64,000 nt of DNA from Gnetum montanum. Lineage: Eukaryota; Streptophyta; Gnetopsida; Gnetales; Gnetaceae. The notes under the pieces were generated by a model. It saw nothing but the letters and a program-made list of their open reading frames with translations. It was not told the DNA's origin and did no database searches. This document shows positions 46,096 through 58,695 of the stretch, piece by piece (position 1 is the stretch's first letter; every line of letters starts with the position of its first letter). The stretch covers positions 432,733-496,732 of the forward strand of contig MNCI01033651.1 in NCBI GenBank assembly GCA_015680685.1, given 5' to 3'. The position numbers and the translations under genes were made by a program.

Positions 46096-47267
46096 CTCTT
46101 CAAAATCCAAATGGAAACTCCATACAACTCTTAAGAGGGTTTTGAGGTTTCAAGAACTTTGTAGACTTATTAAATCAAGTTGAAATGAGATAGTTTTTCT
46201 AGTTAGGTCTTAAATTATGTAGCGTTAATTGACAGGTGAAAGTAGGGTAGTGACTTCTATTGGTATTAGTGAGTTGAGAATTTGAACCTTTGTCCCATGT
46301 TCATCTCCATATTTAGAGTAAAAGATGATAGTCACATTATTGGTTTTTATGTGAGTGAGTGAAGAGTGATCAAGCTTGAGGAGTTCTCAAGGCTTTCTCA
46401 AGGTGGATATGAGATCTTAAATGAGATCATAGGGATTTCAAAGGGGATCTCAATCATTTTTGAGTAAAATCCTTGGTTAATAGAGAGAGAAAGAAAGAAA
46501 AAGAAATAAGTTAACTTAGATGTTGTTTAGGTATAAAGCTCAATTGTAGGTCTTACACACATATCTATACATCTGACAGGTATTAGAATATCATTACACA
46601 TGTAAGTTTATGAGCTTTGAGATACATGTAAGAATTATTATTGACTCTCCCTTTTCTTACCTTTGATTTTTGTATGCTATTCAATTATATTTACCTTCTC
46701 ATTTCACATAAGCTTGAGGGATCCTCAAATATATTGAAGGGCCCTTGAGTGATATTCCAAAAATAGTCATCTATGATGCCTAAAAGGGTTCATCATGTAG
46801 GATCTTCACTAAGGTTGAGTAGAAGGGTTTCTTGATACTGTCCTCTACTTCTTTTGAGGGTTTCTCAATATTGTTCATTTTCTAATTAATCACCTTTTTT
46901 CAAAGAAGGATACTTATATCATTGCAATATTATGATCATAGTAATTTGAATGATAAAATGTTGAGGGACTTTCGAGAAAATTAAGGAAAGTAACATAACA
47001 ATTTCTACTACTGTTATAGGTATGATTTATATTATTATGAAGATAACTACTTCGAGCCTTTTTATGAATTAGATGATTGGAATTTTAGTACATATGTTCA
47101 AATTCTTGAAATAAAGTAAGGAATTAGTTTAATAAGGATTTGATTATAATTTTTTCGTTGATTTAAGCGATTTTTTTCTGTTAGATTATTTAACCTATTC
47201 TAGATCTAGTATAATTCTTAAGTATTTATAGTTTTACTTTATTCATTTAAATTTCATTTGTGATTGT
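46096..47267. other. Unassigned AT-rich flank
   Basis: No gene, LTR or tandem repeat recognised. It should be the continuation of 29873-30272. Confidence 0.5.
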
Positions 47268-48182
47268 TGATGAAGTGGCAGGGTTGGCTATGTCGACAAA
47301 ATGCTATCAACAAGACCCTGTCAATGTGATGCCATCAACATGATCTCTTCAATGTAGGGTTTGACTTGTTGATGTGTACCCATCAATAAGGCTCCCTGTT
47401 TCACCTATAAATATGCACTCACCAAATGCATTAATGGGATAATTCTCATAGTTGTAGTCAAGCTCGAATAGTTTTTCCACCTAAAAGTTAGAATATTTTC
47501 TAAGAGCCTACAGTAGGAGTCAAAGAGTACGAATCTTTATTCAAGCATTGTTGTACCTGAGCACTATAATGTGTGTGGCAATAAAGATGAGCTTTCTAAT
47601 AAATTTTGTAGCACTTTGAAATAAATTAATTATTTCCTTTATCCATTTAATATTTTAGGCAATTTTCTTTAATGCTTTAAGTAATTAAAGTAATTAAATT
47701 AAGCTAAATTAAGCTAGACTAAGATAGATTAAATAGTAATTAATTAAGCACATAAGTACAACCACTTCGAGCATATGCTTGGCACTTAGTAATCCTAGTA
47801 ATGCTTAATGTTTGGTAACCTAGTAACATTAAATATGTTTAGGATTTATACAATAAGTGGGAACAAATGCTTATGTTAGGATTAGTTAAATGTTAGTTAG
47901 TTAAAGTAAATTAGCAATCAAATATATAATTATTTATTCTTTATTTTTAGGTGACTTAGAACATAAAACATAAAAATGATAAAAATCATATACCTCAGTT
48001 GCACTTAACCATATCTTTTCATTTCACAAGTGTAATTGGGAAGAGAACAATTGCAATGATTAGTTTTATCTCCTAAAGACCAATGTACTTAGAAGGCTAT
48101 AAGTCCATAGTATTTAACCAGATCACACATGAACACTTAGTGATTTGTATGGTTGGGCGTAGGGTCTACTTGTTGCTCATCA
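47268..48182 (+). repeat. 5' LTR of Ath-3
   Basis: 915 bp, TGATGAAGTGG to GCTCATCA. The end (GGTTGGGCGTAGGG...CTCATCA) and the AATAAAGATGA segment match the LTRs of Ath-1, Ath-2 and Ath-4. TATAAATA lies near 47406-47413. Confidence 0.8.
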
Positions 48183-48183
48183 T

Positions 48184-48201
48184 TGGCATCGTTGCTAAGG
48201 A
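48184..48201 (+). other. Primer binding site of Ath-3 (Asp tRNA type)
   Basis: TGGCATCGTTGCTAAGGA lies one base after the LTR. Confidence 0.8.
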
Positions 48202-48342
48202 CTTGTAGTCTAATACGTGCACTATCTAGGACTTAGTGAAAATTATTTATGATTGTTAGAATAAATCCAAAAGTCATAATCATTTGAGAAATAAAAATAA
48301 TAATCATAATTAAAGCACACTAAATTTTTCTTTTTATCCAAA

Positions 48343-49078
48343 ATGTCTTCTTCTCATAGGCATGATGAATCAAAACTGCCAATGCCCCAAGAATTCAAAG
48401 TGATGTACACTCATCCAGATGATTTTGTATCCAATTTCACCTTCATCCTACATCAAGATGAACAATTACAGTGGAGTGACATGGAGGGCAACGTTGTGTT
48501 CTCACCTGACCAATCTATTCCTAGGATGTTACTCCAAACTCTTAAGAGGTTGGACATCAAGGATCTTCATGAAGTGTACATTGTGCAAGACCATGACTAT
48601 TGGGATTATTGTCCCACAAAAAAGAATGCAAAAGAGATTAGCACTAGGAAAAGCACCATGAAGCTATAAAGGAGAAATGGTTCACTAACCCCTTATTCCT
48701 ACTAAACCAAAAAGATAATGAGGATCCTTCCTCTGGGGGTTCTCAACATGAAGATTCTCCATCCCTTGACTCTAGTGAAGGAGGCTTGAACCTAAATCTA
48801 CAGTCCACAATCAACAATATGGGTTTAGGCAAAAGTGGGAGTCAAGGTAGGGACTCAGGCAAGCATCAGGTTCTAGTACCTAGTTTTGCCAAACTGTTGG
48901 ATAAGGATCTATCAAGTTAGCTTGACATGGAAGACACATTTGGCACATATTCTAACTTTCGAGGCTTCCTCTCCTGCTATGCCTTAGAACATAGCCAACG
49001 TACCATGAAGGAAGACTATAGATTTTGTCAAAATTTGGCTAAGTATCCCTGCTATGCTCTACTACACTCCATAGTGTA
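48343..49078 (+). pseudogene. Ath-3 gag (N-terminal part)
   Basis: ATG 48343 opens a 108-codon frame with PQEFKVMYTHPDDFVSNFTF and DMEGNVVFSPDQS, matching Ath-4 gag (PQEFRVMYKHPDEYVPNFTF, DMEGSIVLPLDR). After a stop at 48667 the similarity continues in another frame (NPLFLLNQKDNEDP against NPLFSQGPQDDGDP). The gag core and everything beyond are missing. Confidence 0.78.
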
Positions 49079-49094
49079 GCTAGCATAACCAGTG

Positions 49095-50492
49095 TGAAAT
49101 ACCAAAATTTTGCAAATTTTCACCAAGTGTTGTGTTACTCTCTAAAGCATAGCTAGCTTGACACTAGAGAAAAGCCTCCAATAGTCTCCAAAATCTCCAG
49201 AACTCAGCATTGACCTTCATCACAACTTTGATGTCCCTCTAGCAAACAAGATCAGTAGTTTGCATCTCTTTTACATCCCCATTGACCCCCAAAATTGTTC
49301 CTACGCTTGATCCTACTCAAAAGAGGGGAAGACATAGTCTCAGAGCATCACCTCCAAGTTGTACTATTTTGCACTATTTGTAGATACATTGCAGTCTCTC
49401 AAACTTTAGCACATGTAGTCCGAGTAGTGTAGTCATGGTTTAATAGTATTTGGGACATGTTGTTGTTCTTTAGAGTGTAACACTTTGCTACTCTCATAAG
49501 AGTGTATCATGTCAGCATAACCCTATCTACGCTGATACCACATGGCACCCATGCCATGTGGTGCCCGATCCACATTTCACGCTAAACCTAGCCCTATAAA
49601 TACCCTAACATTCAGCACTCTAAGGGTTGGCAAATTAAAAGAGCATTGGCCATCTTAGCTATCTGAGCATCCCTGGCACTCTCGCACCTAACCATTTGAG
49701 CTTCACACCTTGGCACCCCCCAAAACATAGTCCACCATTGCAATGCACTTGCAGAACATGGCAATAACCAACCCAATAGGTTTAGTCTCAACTACAGCCA
49801 TTAGCTCCACGTCCCAAGCATCCCAAAGACTATGACTACCCTACTACGCTACCACTATGCCTGCCTAATGTTGCATACCATTCTCACCTCTTGTCTAGTA
49901 ATAGTTATGCTCCCCATTTTTTGGGTGGTGCATTTTTTCATTCTTAAGCTCTGTTCCATTTCTTTTCCAAGAATTTTTCTTTGACATTAAGCATAACTCT
50001 TACACTTTTTTACTTTTTTATACATATTTGCATGCTCATGTCACTATTTTCAGGTCGGGACACCATGCTACGGTCTAGCTTAGCTAGTCCCAGTGTCTGC
50101 ATATAACACAGTATAAAACCTTCTCACATACAATCGTTTTAACACCATGAAAGTCCTTGTTTGATCAACTAGACCGTTCATGGCACCTCATTTCCATTTC
50201 CCAACATGGCCCTTGGATGAATTTAGGGTTAGACTGTACACTCACCAACCTCTTATTGTTCCAACCATTGGCGTTTTCAGACATCACAATTTTTGGAGCT
50301 AGAAGGAAGGCCTCCCATTCATTTTGTGTTTAAGGATAGTCCCATGTACTTTCTACACCTCCGTTACTAGTTGTAAGCTAGCGTAGACATAACACCCCTA
50401 TGGACGTACCATGGTAGTAGCTAGATCATATGTCAGTAGGAGTTGTCTGCATTTCAATTGGTGTAGATTGGTTCTAGTTGTTGGTTCCCTTG
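49095..50492 (+). mobile_element. Tat-3: 5' end of a Tat-like element
   Basis: LTR-like 49095-50288 begins TGAAATACCAAAATTTTG (Tat-1: TGAAACACCACAAAATTTTG) and ends with ACATCACA. It is followed by a primer site nearly identical to that of Tat-1 and then about 180 bp of leader, where Ath-4 begins. The left end may lie slightly further left. Confidence 0.62.
50294..50312 (+). other. Primer binding site of Tat-3
   Basis: TGGAGCTAGAAGGAAGGCC differs from the Tat-1 site at two of 19 positions. Confidence 0.65.
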
Positions 50493-51297
50493 TGATGAAG
50501 TGTCAAAAAGTCAATGTGTCGACTGGGCCGCGTATACAGGGCCGTGTATACATGACTGCGTCGACGCAGGTCCATCAACGTAGCCTCCCTGCATCGATGT
50601 GGCCCTGTTTATGCAGCCATCCTTCCCGACCTATAAATATGAGGGCCTTCTGCCTCATTTAGCCATCTTTTTGAGTAGTTGTAGCGAAGCTCTTGCAATT
50701 TGCTCCCGCAAAGATAGAATATTTTCCAAGTGCCTGCAGCAGGTGTAAGAAAAGTGATCGGATCTTTATTCAAGCGTTGATGTGTCTGAGCCCATTGGCG
50801 TGATGGTAATAAAGATGAACTATTCAAGCATTATTATTCATTTGTAGTTCGTTAAAGACATAAGTACGACCATCTTGAACGTAATCCAAACACTTGGTAA
50901 GCCTAGTGACGCTTAACATCTGGTAACCCAGTAGTGTTAGGAAATGCTTAGAACATGCTCGGAAGATGGGACCAAATACTTATGCTAGGAGTAGTTAGAA
51001 TATAAACTAGGATAATTAGAGATTAGATAATAGTTTATTCCTTACTTTCCATACCTCAATTAGTTTCCAAAAAGATAATTAAAAAGATATAAAAATCATT
51101 AGCCTTAGTCTCACTTAACCATCGTAAACAGAACCTCACAAGTGAGATTAGGATGACAACGACTGTTCTAACCCAAGGTTTCACTGGTTAGAAGTCTAGT
51201 GTATGTTAAGTGCTTACAGTCTGCAGATTTTGACTGAGTTATGCGTGAATGCTCGTGATTCATATGGTTGGGCGTAGGGATACCTAGCCACTCATCA
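50493..51297 (+). repeat. 5' LTR of Ath-4
   Basis: About 805 bp, TGATGAAGTGTC to CCACTCATCA. U3 (50510-50620) has several 6 bp palindromes (GTATAC, GTCGAC, ATCGAT) in GC-rich units. TATAAATAT near 50632-50640; AATAAAGATGA near 50809. Confidence 0.82.
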
Positions 51298-51298
51298 T

Positions 51299-51316
51299 TA
51301 GCGTTGTTGCTAGGGA
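51299..51316 (+). other. Primer binding site of Ath-4 (Asp tRNA type, mutated)
   Basis: TAGCGTTGTTGCTAGGGA lies one base after the LTR; the first G of TGG is now A. Confidence 0.75.
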
Positions 51317-51464
51317 CTGTTAGTCTTACATCTGTCATCTGACTTTAGTGAAATTATCATTTAAGTCATTGAAATGGACCCAGGATAGAAATATTTCTAC
51401 ATGCTAGGGAGAATTTAAGTTAATTATAAGGTACACCGGTTGCATGAACCATCTAACATCCAAT

Positions 51465-53900
51465 ATGTCTTCTCACAGGAGAGAGGTATTTGAACCACCA
51501 GTGCCGCAAGAATTTCGGGTGATGTACAAACATCCCGATGAATATGTCCCTAATTTCACATTCATCCTACATAAGGATGAACATCTTCGATGGCGGGACA
51601 TGGAGGGTAGCATCGTGCTACCACTCGACCGAGTAGCTTCTGCGATGCTATATCACAGTCTAGGTAGATTGGGCATCTAGGACCAGGTGGCGGAATATGT
51701 CATGGAGGACCATGACTACCGGGACTATCATCCTACGAAGGCTCAATGGACAAGAGATCAGCAGCAGGCTGAGAGATATGAACAATAGAAGGAAAAACAT
51801 TTCAGTAACCCCTTATTCTCGCAAGGGCCACAAGACGATGGGGATCCCGTATTTCATAATACCCATTCAACCGAACTTCACTTGGGGTTGTAGATCCTCC
51901 AGTCAGTCATTCAGAACAAACCTGCAAGTGACCGTGATCCTCAAGGGGATGGAGGGTCATGTAGCAAAGCTGGAGGAGATGACTACGGTAGCCACTAGGG
52001 TAGATGGGGAGATTGCTGCCAGAGCGGTGGTGATGCCTCTCCTTCTTCTCCATCCTCCCCCTCTCCTGCACCTTCCTCCAACTCAAGCTCTGAGCATAAC
52101 AGGGGAAGGCTGGAGAGAAAGGACGATGGTAAACAGGTTCGAAGGGGGCAACGTGAGGAACCATGCGACCAATCGTGTGGCCCTTACCAGCATGAAAGAA
52201 GGGGTAGCCAAAATCGTCATAGACATCATAGTCCCCAATAGGACTATGATTTAGATGAGCCATTGTTAGTTACTTGGAGAATGCTCCAAATTGCAGAGGC
52301 AGTTCACATTCTAATCAGGCACATGAAGGATAGTTGGATCAAGTGTGTTGATATGAACAACATCCCCAAATTTGAAGGGGGATACAACTGCAATTCGCAG
52401 ACCCACCTACAGGCGTTCCATGACGCCTGCAGCTTGTAAAAAATTAATAATGATTGACAACAGTTGAAGTTGTTCCCTCACACTCATCAAATAAGCTGAA
52501 AGTTGGTACTAGTCCTTGGAGCCAGAATCAATCAGAAGATGGAGTACAATGCTTGAAATATTTAATGAAAAATATCAAACGTACTCTAGAGTGGCGAATC
52601 TGAGACGGTAGATCCAAGGTTGGAAACAAGAGAATCATGAACCCTTGGATGTCGCCATGAGCAGGTATTACTCACTATTGCATCGATGCCCTGGTCATGG
52701 TTACTCTCAACAGGCACAACTTCGCCACATTATTGATGGGCTCCGTTTTGAAACGCGAAAGACCCTTGGTGTGTACGCCAAGGGACGACTGTTGGAGCTA
52801 AGGGCCCATCAATTGCAGCGCCTCATTGATGAGATGGCCAAAGAGGAAGGAGAACTCAGAAAAAAGGAGAGGGTAGAAGAATTTAATCGAGACCCTTCCC
52901 TCAGGAAGAGGGAGGTCTGATTTTGTGATGAGGAGGACGAGTCACCTCTAGAAGTAGCGGTGAATCGGAAGACTTTGCCATTACAAAATTTTGCATCTGA
53001 AATATTGGCAAAGGTGGATAAAATGTGGGACTCTTTGGACAAGAAATTCTAAAGTGTATTGAAAATTGTAGAAGAGTCCAAAGAACATAGTAGCGACCGT
53101 GATCGGCGCAGGAAGAAGGGAGTTGAACGTGCCCTACATAAGGTTAAGGAAAAAGTTATTGTAGCAAAGTAGGTTGCAGACTCTAACACTGAGGAGGAAG
53201 ATGGATGTGGCGTATGCCAATATGAGCATCCTAAGGGATGTCCTATGGTGTCACACCTTCAGGAGTCTAGGGTGTAGCGACAGACACCCTGAAGGTTTCC
53301 TTATCCACAAGACAACCCCAAGCGATTCCACCAGCAGCAGCAAGGATATTATCTAAGTGGAAGACCCCCACAATTGTATGAATACTTCCAATAGTGGCAA
53401 CAACCACAAGCGTGGGGGATGCCACCTCCAAGGCAACAGCACCCTTACAAGAAGTTAGATCCTTATGGGTACTATGTTCAGCAACCGGTCTCTCCAAGAG
53501 ACTCTTCTAGTCATGCTGCCTTTCCCAGTTACTACCATCCCCTTGAATATTTTAGACATCCATCTCCATCACCCAGGGGGACAAATCCACATCTCTTCTA
53601 CCCTCCGTCACCTTCTTTTGCCATTTCTCCACACCATCCCTCTCAGTTGCCACCTGCTCCATCCATGTAGGGAGAAATACTGCCATAGCCACAACAACGA
53701 AACACTACAAGGGCTGTTAACTTACAACCAGCACCTCGGCCGAGTGGACCGTAATCCAAACAATGAAAATGTTATTTTTTCCAGCCCAATAATCTGAACA
53801 TACCCTCACCTACACCTGTGGCCAATGCCTCCAAAGCTACCAACGCCTCTACCATCATACCGCCCAAGCAGTCCTCCGCTCCACAACAATTTAACGTCTA
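51465..53900 (+). pseudogene. Ath-4 gag
   Basis: Starts MSSHRREVFEPPVPQEF. Then an acidic/Ser-rich linker, the gag core (NIPKFEGGYNCNSQTHLQAF near 52360-52430; RYYSLLHRCPGHGYSQ and TRKTLGVYAKGRLLELRAHQ at 52645-52820), a charged coiled-coil-like segment, a Cys/His cluster (CGVCQYEHPKGC, near 53210-53250, a possible but non-canonical zinc knuckle) and a Pro/His/Ser-rich tail to about 53900. There are several frameshifts and stops. It is the best preserved Athila gag here and was used to interpret Ath-1, Ath-2 and Ath-3. Confidence 0.85.
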
Positions 53901-53959
53901 GACGGTCATGCTCATACATGTCATGACCTATTGGATCAAAGCAGGTTCTCTTCCCTGAA

Positions 53960-54608
53960 AATTAACAAATCTGGGAAGCCCCCTAATCTATCTTCAAGTG
54001 GCTGGGAATGAGCCATGCAAAGCTCTTCTAGACTCAGGGTCAGGGATCAATTTAATCTCGCATGACATGTACAAGAACTGGAACCTGCCCCCGCTAAAGA
54101 AGAGCAACATCCAGCTCGAGTTAGCAGACTAGTCCATCATCGTTCCTTTGGGTTTGGTGGAGGAAATTATGACCACCGTTTGTGGGTGGTCCTATCCTGC
54201 TAATTTTCTGGTCATCAATGTCAAGAAATGTAAGGGAAACTTCCCAATAATCATGGGAAGAGCCTGGCTAAGCACGGTGGATGCACAACTAGGACTCCGA
54301 GATCTGTCCCTGGAAATTTCAAAGGAAACTCCTTTTGGGAATATCGAGAAGAAAAGAGTTCCATGCATTGCGTACAGTGACTCGGGGTGCAACTTTGTGC
54401 AGCAGTTATGGTCCGCTAAGCAGATATCCATTCAGGCATGCAGTCAGTGTATCGAGGAATCACCTATTCAACAGTGCCTGTACACAGTAGCCACTAACCA
54501 AGAAGGCACCCAATGGCTGATAGCTGATCCTACTAGCAACACATTGTGCATGGAACCATTTGAGGGGCTAGTGCAAGCCTATGTTGACAGCATGGATGAG
54601 ATGGAGTA
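53960..54608 (+). pseudogene. Ath-4 protease and linker
   Basis: KALLDSGSGINLIS (54018-54060) is the retropepsin active-site loop with its Asp intact. IVPLGLVEEIMTTVCGWSYP and FPIIMGRAWLSTVDAQLGL follow, then a linker with PCIAYSDSG and TLCMEPFEGL to a stop at 54607-54609. One TAG occurs at 54130. In Ath-2 the same gene is interrupted by Ath-1. Confidence 0.85.
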
Positions 54609-54609
54609 G

Positions 54610-56115
54610 ATTCATCAACAGATTCCCACTATTGATGATCAAGATGACTAGGGAATGCTACAAATCCCTGAGAGCTTCAAACAAGAGCCCCTTGAGCTAA
54701 AGTTTTTACCAACTCACTTAGAGTATGCATTCTTGCAAAATGGAAAGCCGGTAATTATCAATGCCACCTTTGCTCCCAAACAGGAAAAGAAGTTACTGGT
54801 GATGGTAAACAAATGGGTTGCTGCATTCGCGTGGTCCTATCCTGAGTTGACTAGAGTTGATCCCAGGATCTTCCAACACCGAATCTACCTTGACCCTTCC
54901 ATGAAGCCACGATGACAACCACAAAGATGGTTGAATCCCAAATTGAAGCAGATCGTAAAAGATGAAATCGAACAATTGCTTAAGGTGGGATTCATCTATT
55001 CTGTCGTCGATAGCAAATGGGTTAGCCCTGTCATCATCATACCCAAGAAAGGTGGCAAGTGAAGGGTTTGTATTGATTGCTGGTTGCTCAACATGACGAC
55101 CTTCAAGGACCACTTCCTGCTCCCATTTGTGGACTAGGTGTTGGACACCATCGCAGGACACCAATATTACAGCTTTTTGGATGGTTATAGTGGTTATAAC
55201 CAAATTCAAATAGCACCAAAGAACCATGGGGAACTTTTGCATATAAGAAGATGCCCTTTGGTCTGTGCAATGTGCCTGCGATGTTTCAACACCTTGTCCT
55301 AAACATCTTCTAGCAATAGATCGACAATGGTGTAGAGCTCTTCATGGATGACTTCTCCACCTATGGTGCCATGTTTGAGCAAGCCTTGGACCATTTAGAG
55401 CAGGTTGTATAGAGGTGTGTAGACACCAATCTACGACTCAATTGGCAAAAGAGCCATTTGATGGTCCAAGAGGGCATTGTGTTGGGGCATCGCATCTCAT
55501 CAACAAGGATCATCATAGACCCTGAAAAGATCAGGATCATCCAAGGAATAAACCACCAACCAAGTACTGTCAAAGATGTGCAGTCATTCCTTAGACATAC
55601 TAGTTACTACCGGCGTTTCATAAAGCACTTATCGAAGATAGCCAGGTCGTTGGTAGAACTTACAAAGAAGGACGCTCCGTTCATTTCGACCAAGAAATGC
55701 AAGTCTGCATTCCAAGTGCTAAAACAGAAGCACTGATTGGTCTAGACATTTTTACATTATGACGGATGCCTCAAACTATGCCTTGGGAGCCATGCTTACA
55801 CAGTGTGACGATCAGAAACGTCCATATTATATCCAGTGTGCATGTTGTAGCATTGTGGGTGTACAGTTGAACTATACCACCATCAAGAAGGAATTGATGG
55901 CAGTGGTGTTCGCATTAGAAAAATTCTGGCACTATGTGCTCGAATACGAGGTGTTTGTGCACACTAACCATAGTGCTATCTGGTTCCTGATGAACAAACC
56001 AACGGTGAGCCCCTACATAATTCGGTGGCTGGTGATTCTTCAGGAGTTCGATCTTACCATGGTAGATAGAAAGGGCACTAAGAATGTGGTCCCTGACCAC
56101 TTGTCTCGGTTATGA
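54610..56115 (+). pseudogene. Ath-4 reverse transcriptase and RNase H
   Basis: RT begins near LEYAFLQNGKPVIINATF; the palm motifs are SPVIIIPKKGGK, FLDGYSGYNQIQIAP, then after a frameshift near 55220 LFMDDFST (55341-55364, the FMDD active box of Athila RT), GIVLGHRIS and FLRHTSYYRRFIK. RNase H (55759-56115) has MTDASNYALGAML with the catalytic Asp kept, KKELMAVVFALEKFWHYVL and VPDHLSRL. Stops and at least two frameshifts disable it. Confidence 0.86.
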
Positions 56116-57435
56116 TGGGATGACGTAGAAGAGGAGGAGCCCTTATCTGATCAGTTTCCAGATTAACTCCTCTTCATAGGCACCGTTGATCCTGAAGCAC
56201 CTAAGAAATCTCCTTAGTTCAATTGCATCCTCACCTACCTTACAACCCAGGAGCTGCCAAAGGAATGGAACCATCGGTAGAAACAACAATTTCTCCATAA
56301 GGCCAAGTGTTTCATGGAAATCAATGACCACCTCTACAAGGTGTGTGCATATGGCTTGGTTCAATGGTGTGTCCCTGATGACGATACACTGTGCATCCTC
56401 CAAGATGCTTACGAGGGCCCTTGTGGGGGCTCCTATGCTAGATGCTAAACAATCATTAAAATCCTACTTGCAAGGTATTACTGACCTACACTTTTCATGG
56501 ATGCACAATGGTTCACCCACTCCTTCGAACGATGCCAAAGAGATGGTGAGATGTCGGCATGATTTGAGGGACCTAAACAGTGGATCCAGCCACTAGAGCC
56601 CTTTGATAACTGGGGTATCAACTTCATGGAGCCCATCACCCCCTTGTCAAATGGAAAATCATACATCATTGTGGCTGTGAACTACTATACAAAGTGGGCA
56701 TAAGCGGCAGCCGTCATCGACTGTTTTTCCAACACTGCTGCACAATTTGTCCAACAACAAATCGTTACTAGGTTTGGAGTGCCACGTGCACTCATTTATG
56801 ACAATGGGACTCACTTCATGGGTGTCACTTTTCAAAAACTCATGCAACACTTAGGGGTAACACATAAATTCACAACACCTTATAACCCCCAAGCCAACGA
56901 GTAGGCCAAAGTCACCAATAGGGAGATCACCAAGATCCATACCTGCACAATTAGCAAATAGAGGAGGGATTGGAGCACCAAGCTTAACGATGCCCTATGG
57001 ACCTATCGCTCCACTTGGAAACTTCTTGTAGGGTACTCTCCCTATGAGTTAGTGTACGGAAAGTTGCTAACACTTCCAATCCAAGTAGAACTCCGAACAC
57101 TATCCATCGCCTACGACATCGGCCTTGACCTACCGCTAGCACAATGTGAACGATTAATAAATTTAAGTGTGCTAGATGAGAACCGATTAGTGGCCCTATT
57201 TTCAAATGAAACCCACAAGGCCTATAACAAGAAACGACATGATCTTAGGATTCGGAAGGTTACATTTCGATGTGGAGACAATGTATTCTATTGGAACCCC
57301 TCACATGTATCCCAACCAATAAAGTTTCAGACACTATGGGAGGGACCTTATATTGTCTCCGAAACCTTCCCATCTGGGGCCTTGCTCATCCACAAACCTG
57401 GGGATCCCACCAGAATACAGTTAGTCAACCGCTAA
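56116..57435 (+). pseudogene. Ath-4 integrase
   Basis: Zinc domain around DAYEGPCGGSYARC (degraded), catalytic core with WGINFMEP, ALIYDNGTHF and QANE-AKVTNRE. The first D is N and the final E is K, the same replacements as in Ath-2, while the middle D is kept. The C-terminal domain (57000-57435) with YRSTWKLLVGYSPYELVYGK, GDNVFYWN and FQTLWEGPYIV is open for over 120 codons. Several stops lie upstream. Confidence 0.86.
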
Positions 57436-58690
57436 CAACTCAAACCTTTCCATGAGCTCAACACAACTAGTGCCACCGCCTCGTCATCAACAAGTCACCC
57501 TCACTTCATTTTTCATGTCTCCTCCTTTCCACCCAGTCGTGGGGGAGACCATCATCCCTGCTGATCCATTCCCTACTCCCCTCACCGTTTTATCATTTTT
57601 TTGTTTTACACTTTTTTTTTACACTTTTTTTTCTTTCACCATCGTTCATACGTTTGCACATTCTTTGCACCTCTTTTCATTTTCTTTAATTATTTTTCAT
57701 TTTTTGTACCTGTCTATTTTTTTCGTGTAATGGAAGACGTTGTCATACTGTCTTCAGAAGTTTGGCACAATTGGTTTTCATTACGATGGGTACTATAATA
57801 GTCTTCCTCGTTATCTGGCTCCCACCATTGCATGGTTGTCCTTGGATTTTACATTGTGTTCACTTCATAAACTCGACAGTGAGTCCACATCATTCACCCA
57901 TTTGCCATTCCATGATTTTCCTTTTTTTGTGCACATGCAACCCCTTCACTTGAAAACATTTTAATTGATGTGTGACCTGTGTAGTTCCTAGATTGAGGGA
58001 TGACCCAATGGTTTGAATCGAGTGTGACTTAAAGGGAAATTCTTTATTCGTTGTTCTATTCTATTCCTCGAGTTACCGGCATGTCCTCACGGACTTCCTC
58101 CCACTCCAAGTCTCTCTCCACAGAAGCTTCTAGGAAGTTTGACCTTGCATGGTGTGGTCCTCACTGAAAAAATGCAATAAAAAATTCAAAAACAAAGAGA
58201 CAAAAAAAAACAAGATAACCAAATAAAATGAGGATTCAAAGCACACCCCTTGGTCGGATGCATGCAAACATGCATGGGTTTTTGCATGGTGTGGTTCCCC
58301 CACACAAAAGAAAAGAAAAATGAATCATAGGGGAATTCAAAGCACACCCCTTAGACCGCCTCTCATGGGCCATACGCTTTAGTTATGGGACTTCCTTGGT
58401 CCCCTCTAACTTTGTCCCGTTTCACTTCCTTCTTCTCATGTTTCCTGGAGTGGTGGTTCTCTATGGGGTCATTCTTGTTTCCTTGGGGGATAGTTGGGAC
58501 TTCGTTTATTGCTACGATGTGACTAACTACAGATGGTTTTGGGTCTGACCTCAAGAAGGTTCTACCGGGTCACTTAACCACGATCGCCCATGGGGTTTCA
58601 TGTGGCCGACACTCAGAATTTTCATTCTCTCCTCTTCCTCTATTCCCACTTCTCTCTATACTCACCTCACTACCATTTTTATGTTTTGTG
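57436..58690 (+). other. Ath-4 3' internal region, first part
   Basis: A T-rich tract (57590-57730) gives hydrophobic but low-complexity reading frames that are not accepted as env. 57535-57545 repeats the polypurine core AGTCGTGGGGG. No gene was recognised to 58690. Confidence 0.5.
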
Positions 58691-58695
58691 TGTTC
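58691..58695. repeat. Target site duplication TGTTC (solo LTR, left)
   Basis: TGTTC here and at 60709-60713. Confidence 0.9.

Larger units (their letters stand above)
47268..49094 (+). mobile_element. Ath-3: truncated Athila-type element (5' end)
   Basis: 5' LTR 47268-48182, primer site and N-terminal gag only. It is cut by the Tat-like LTR at about 49095; no pol was found. Confidence 0.75.

Noticed and set aside
57452-57964. Hydrophobic reading frames after Ath-4 integrase, resembling an env-like transmembrane protein
   Set aside because: They come from a T-rich low-complexity tract, begin in the integrase frame tail and have no signal peptide or conserved pattern. Position alone is not enough.
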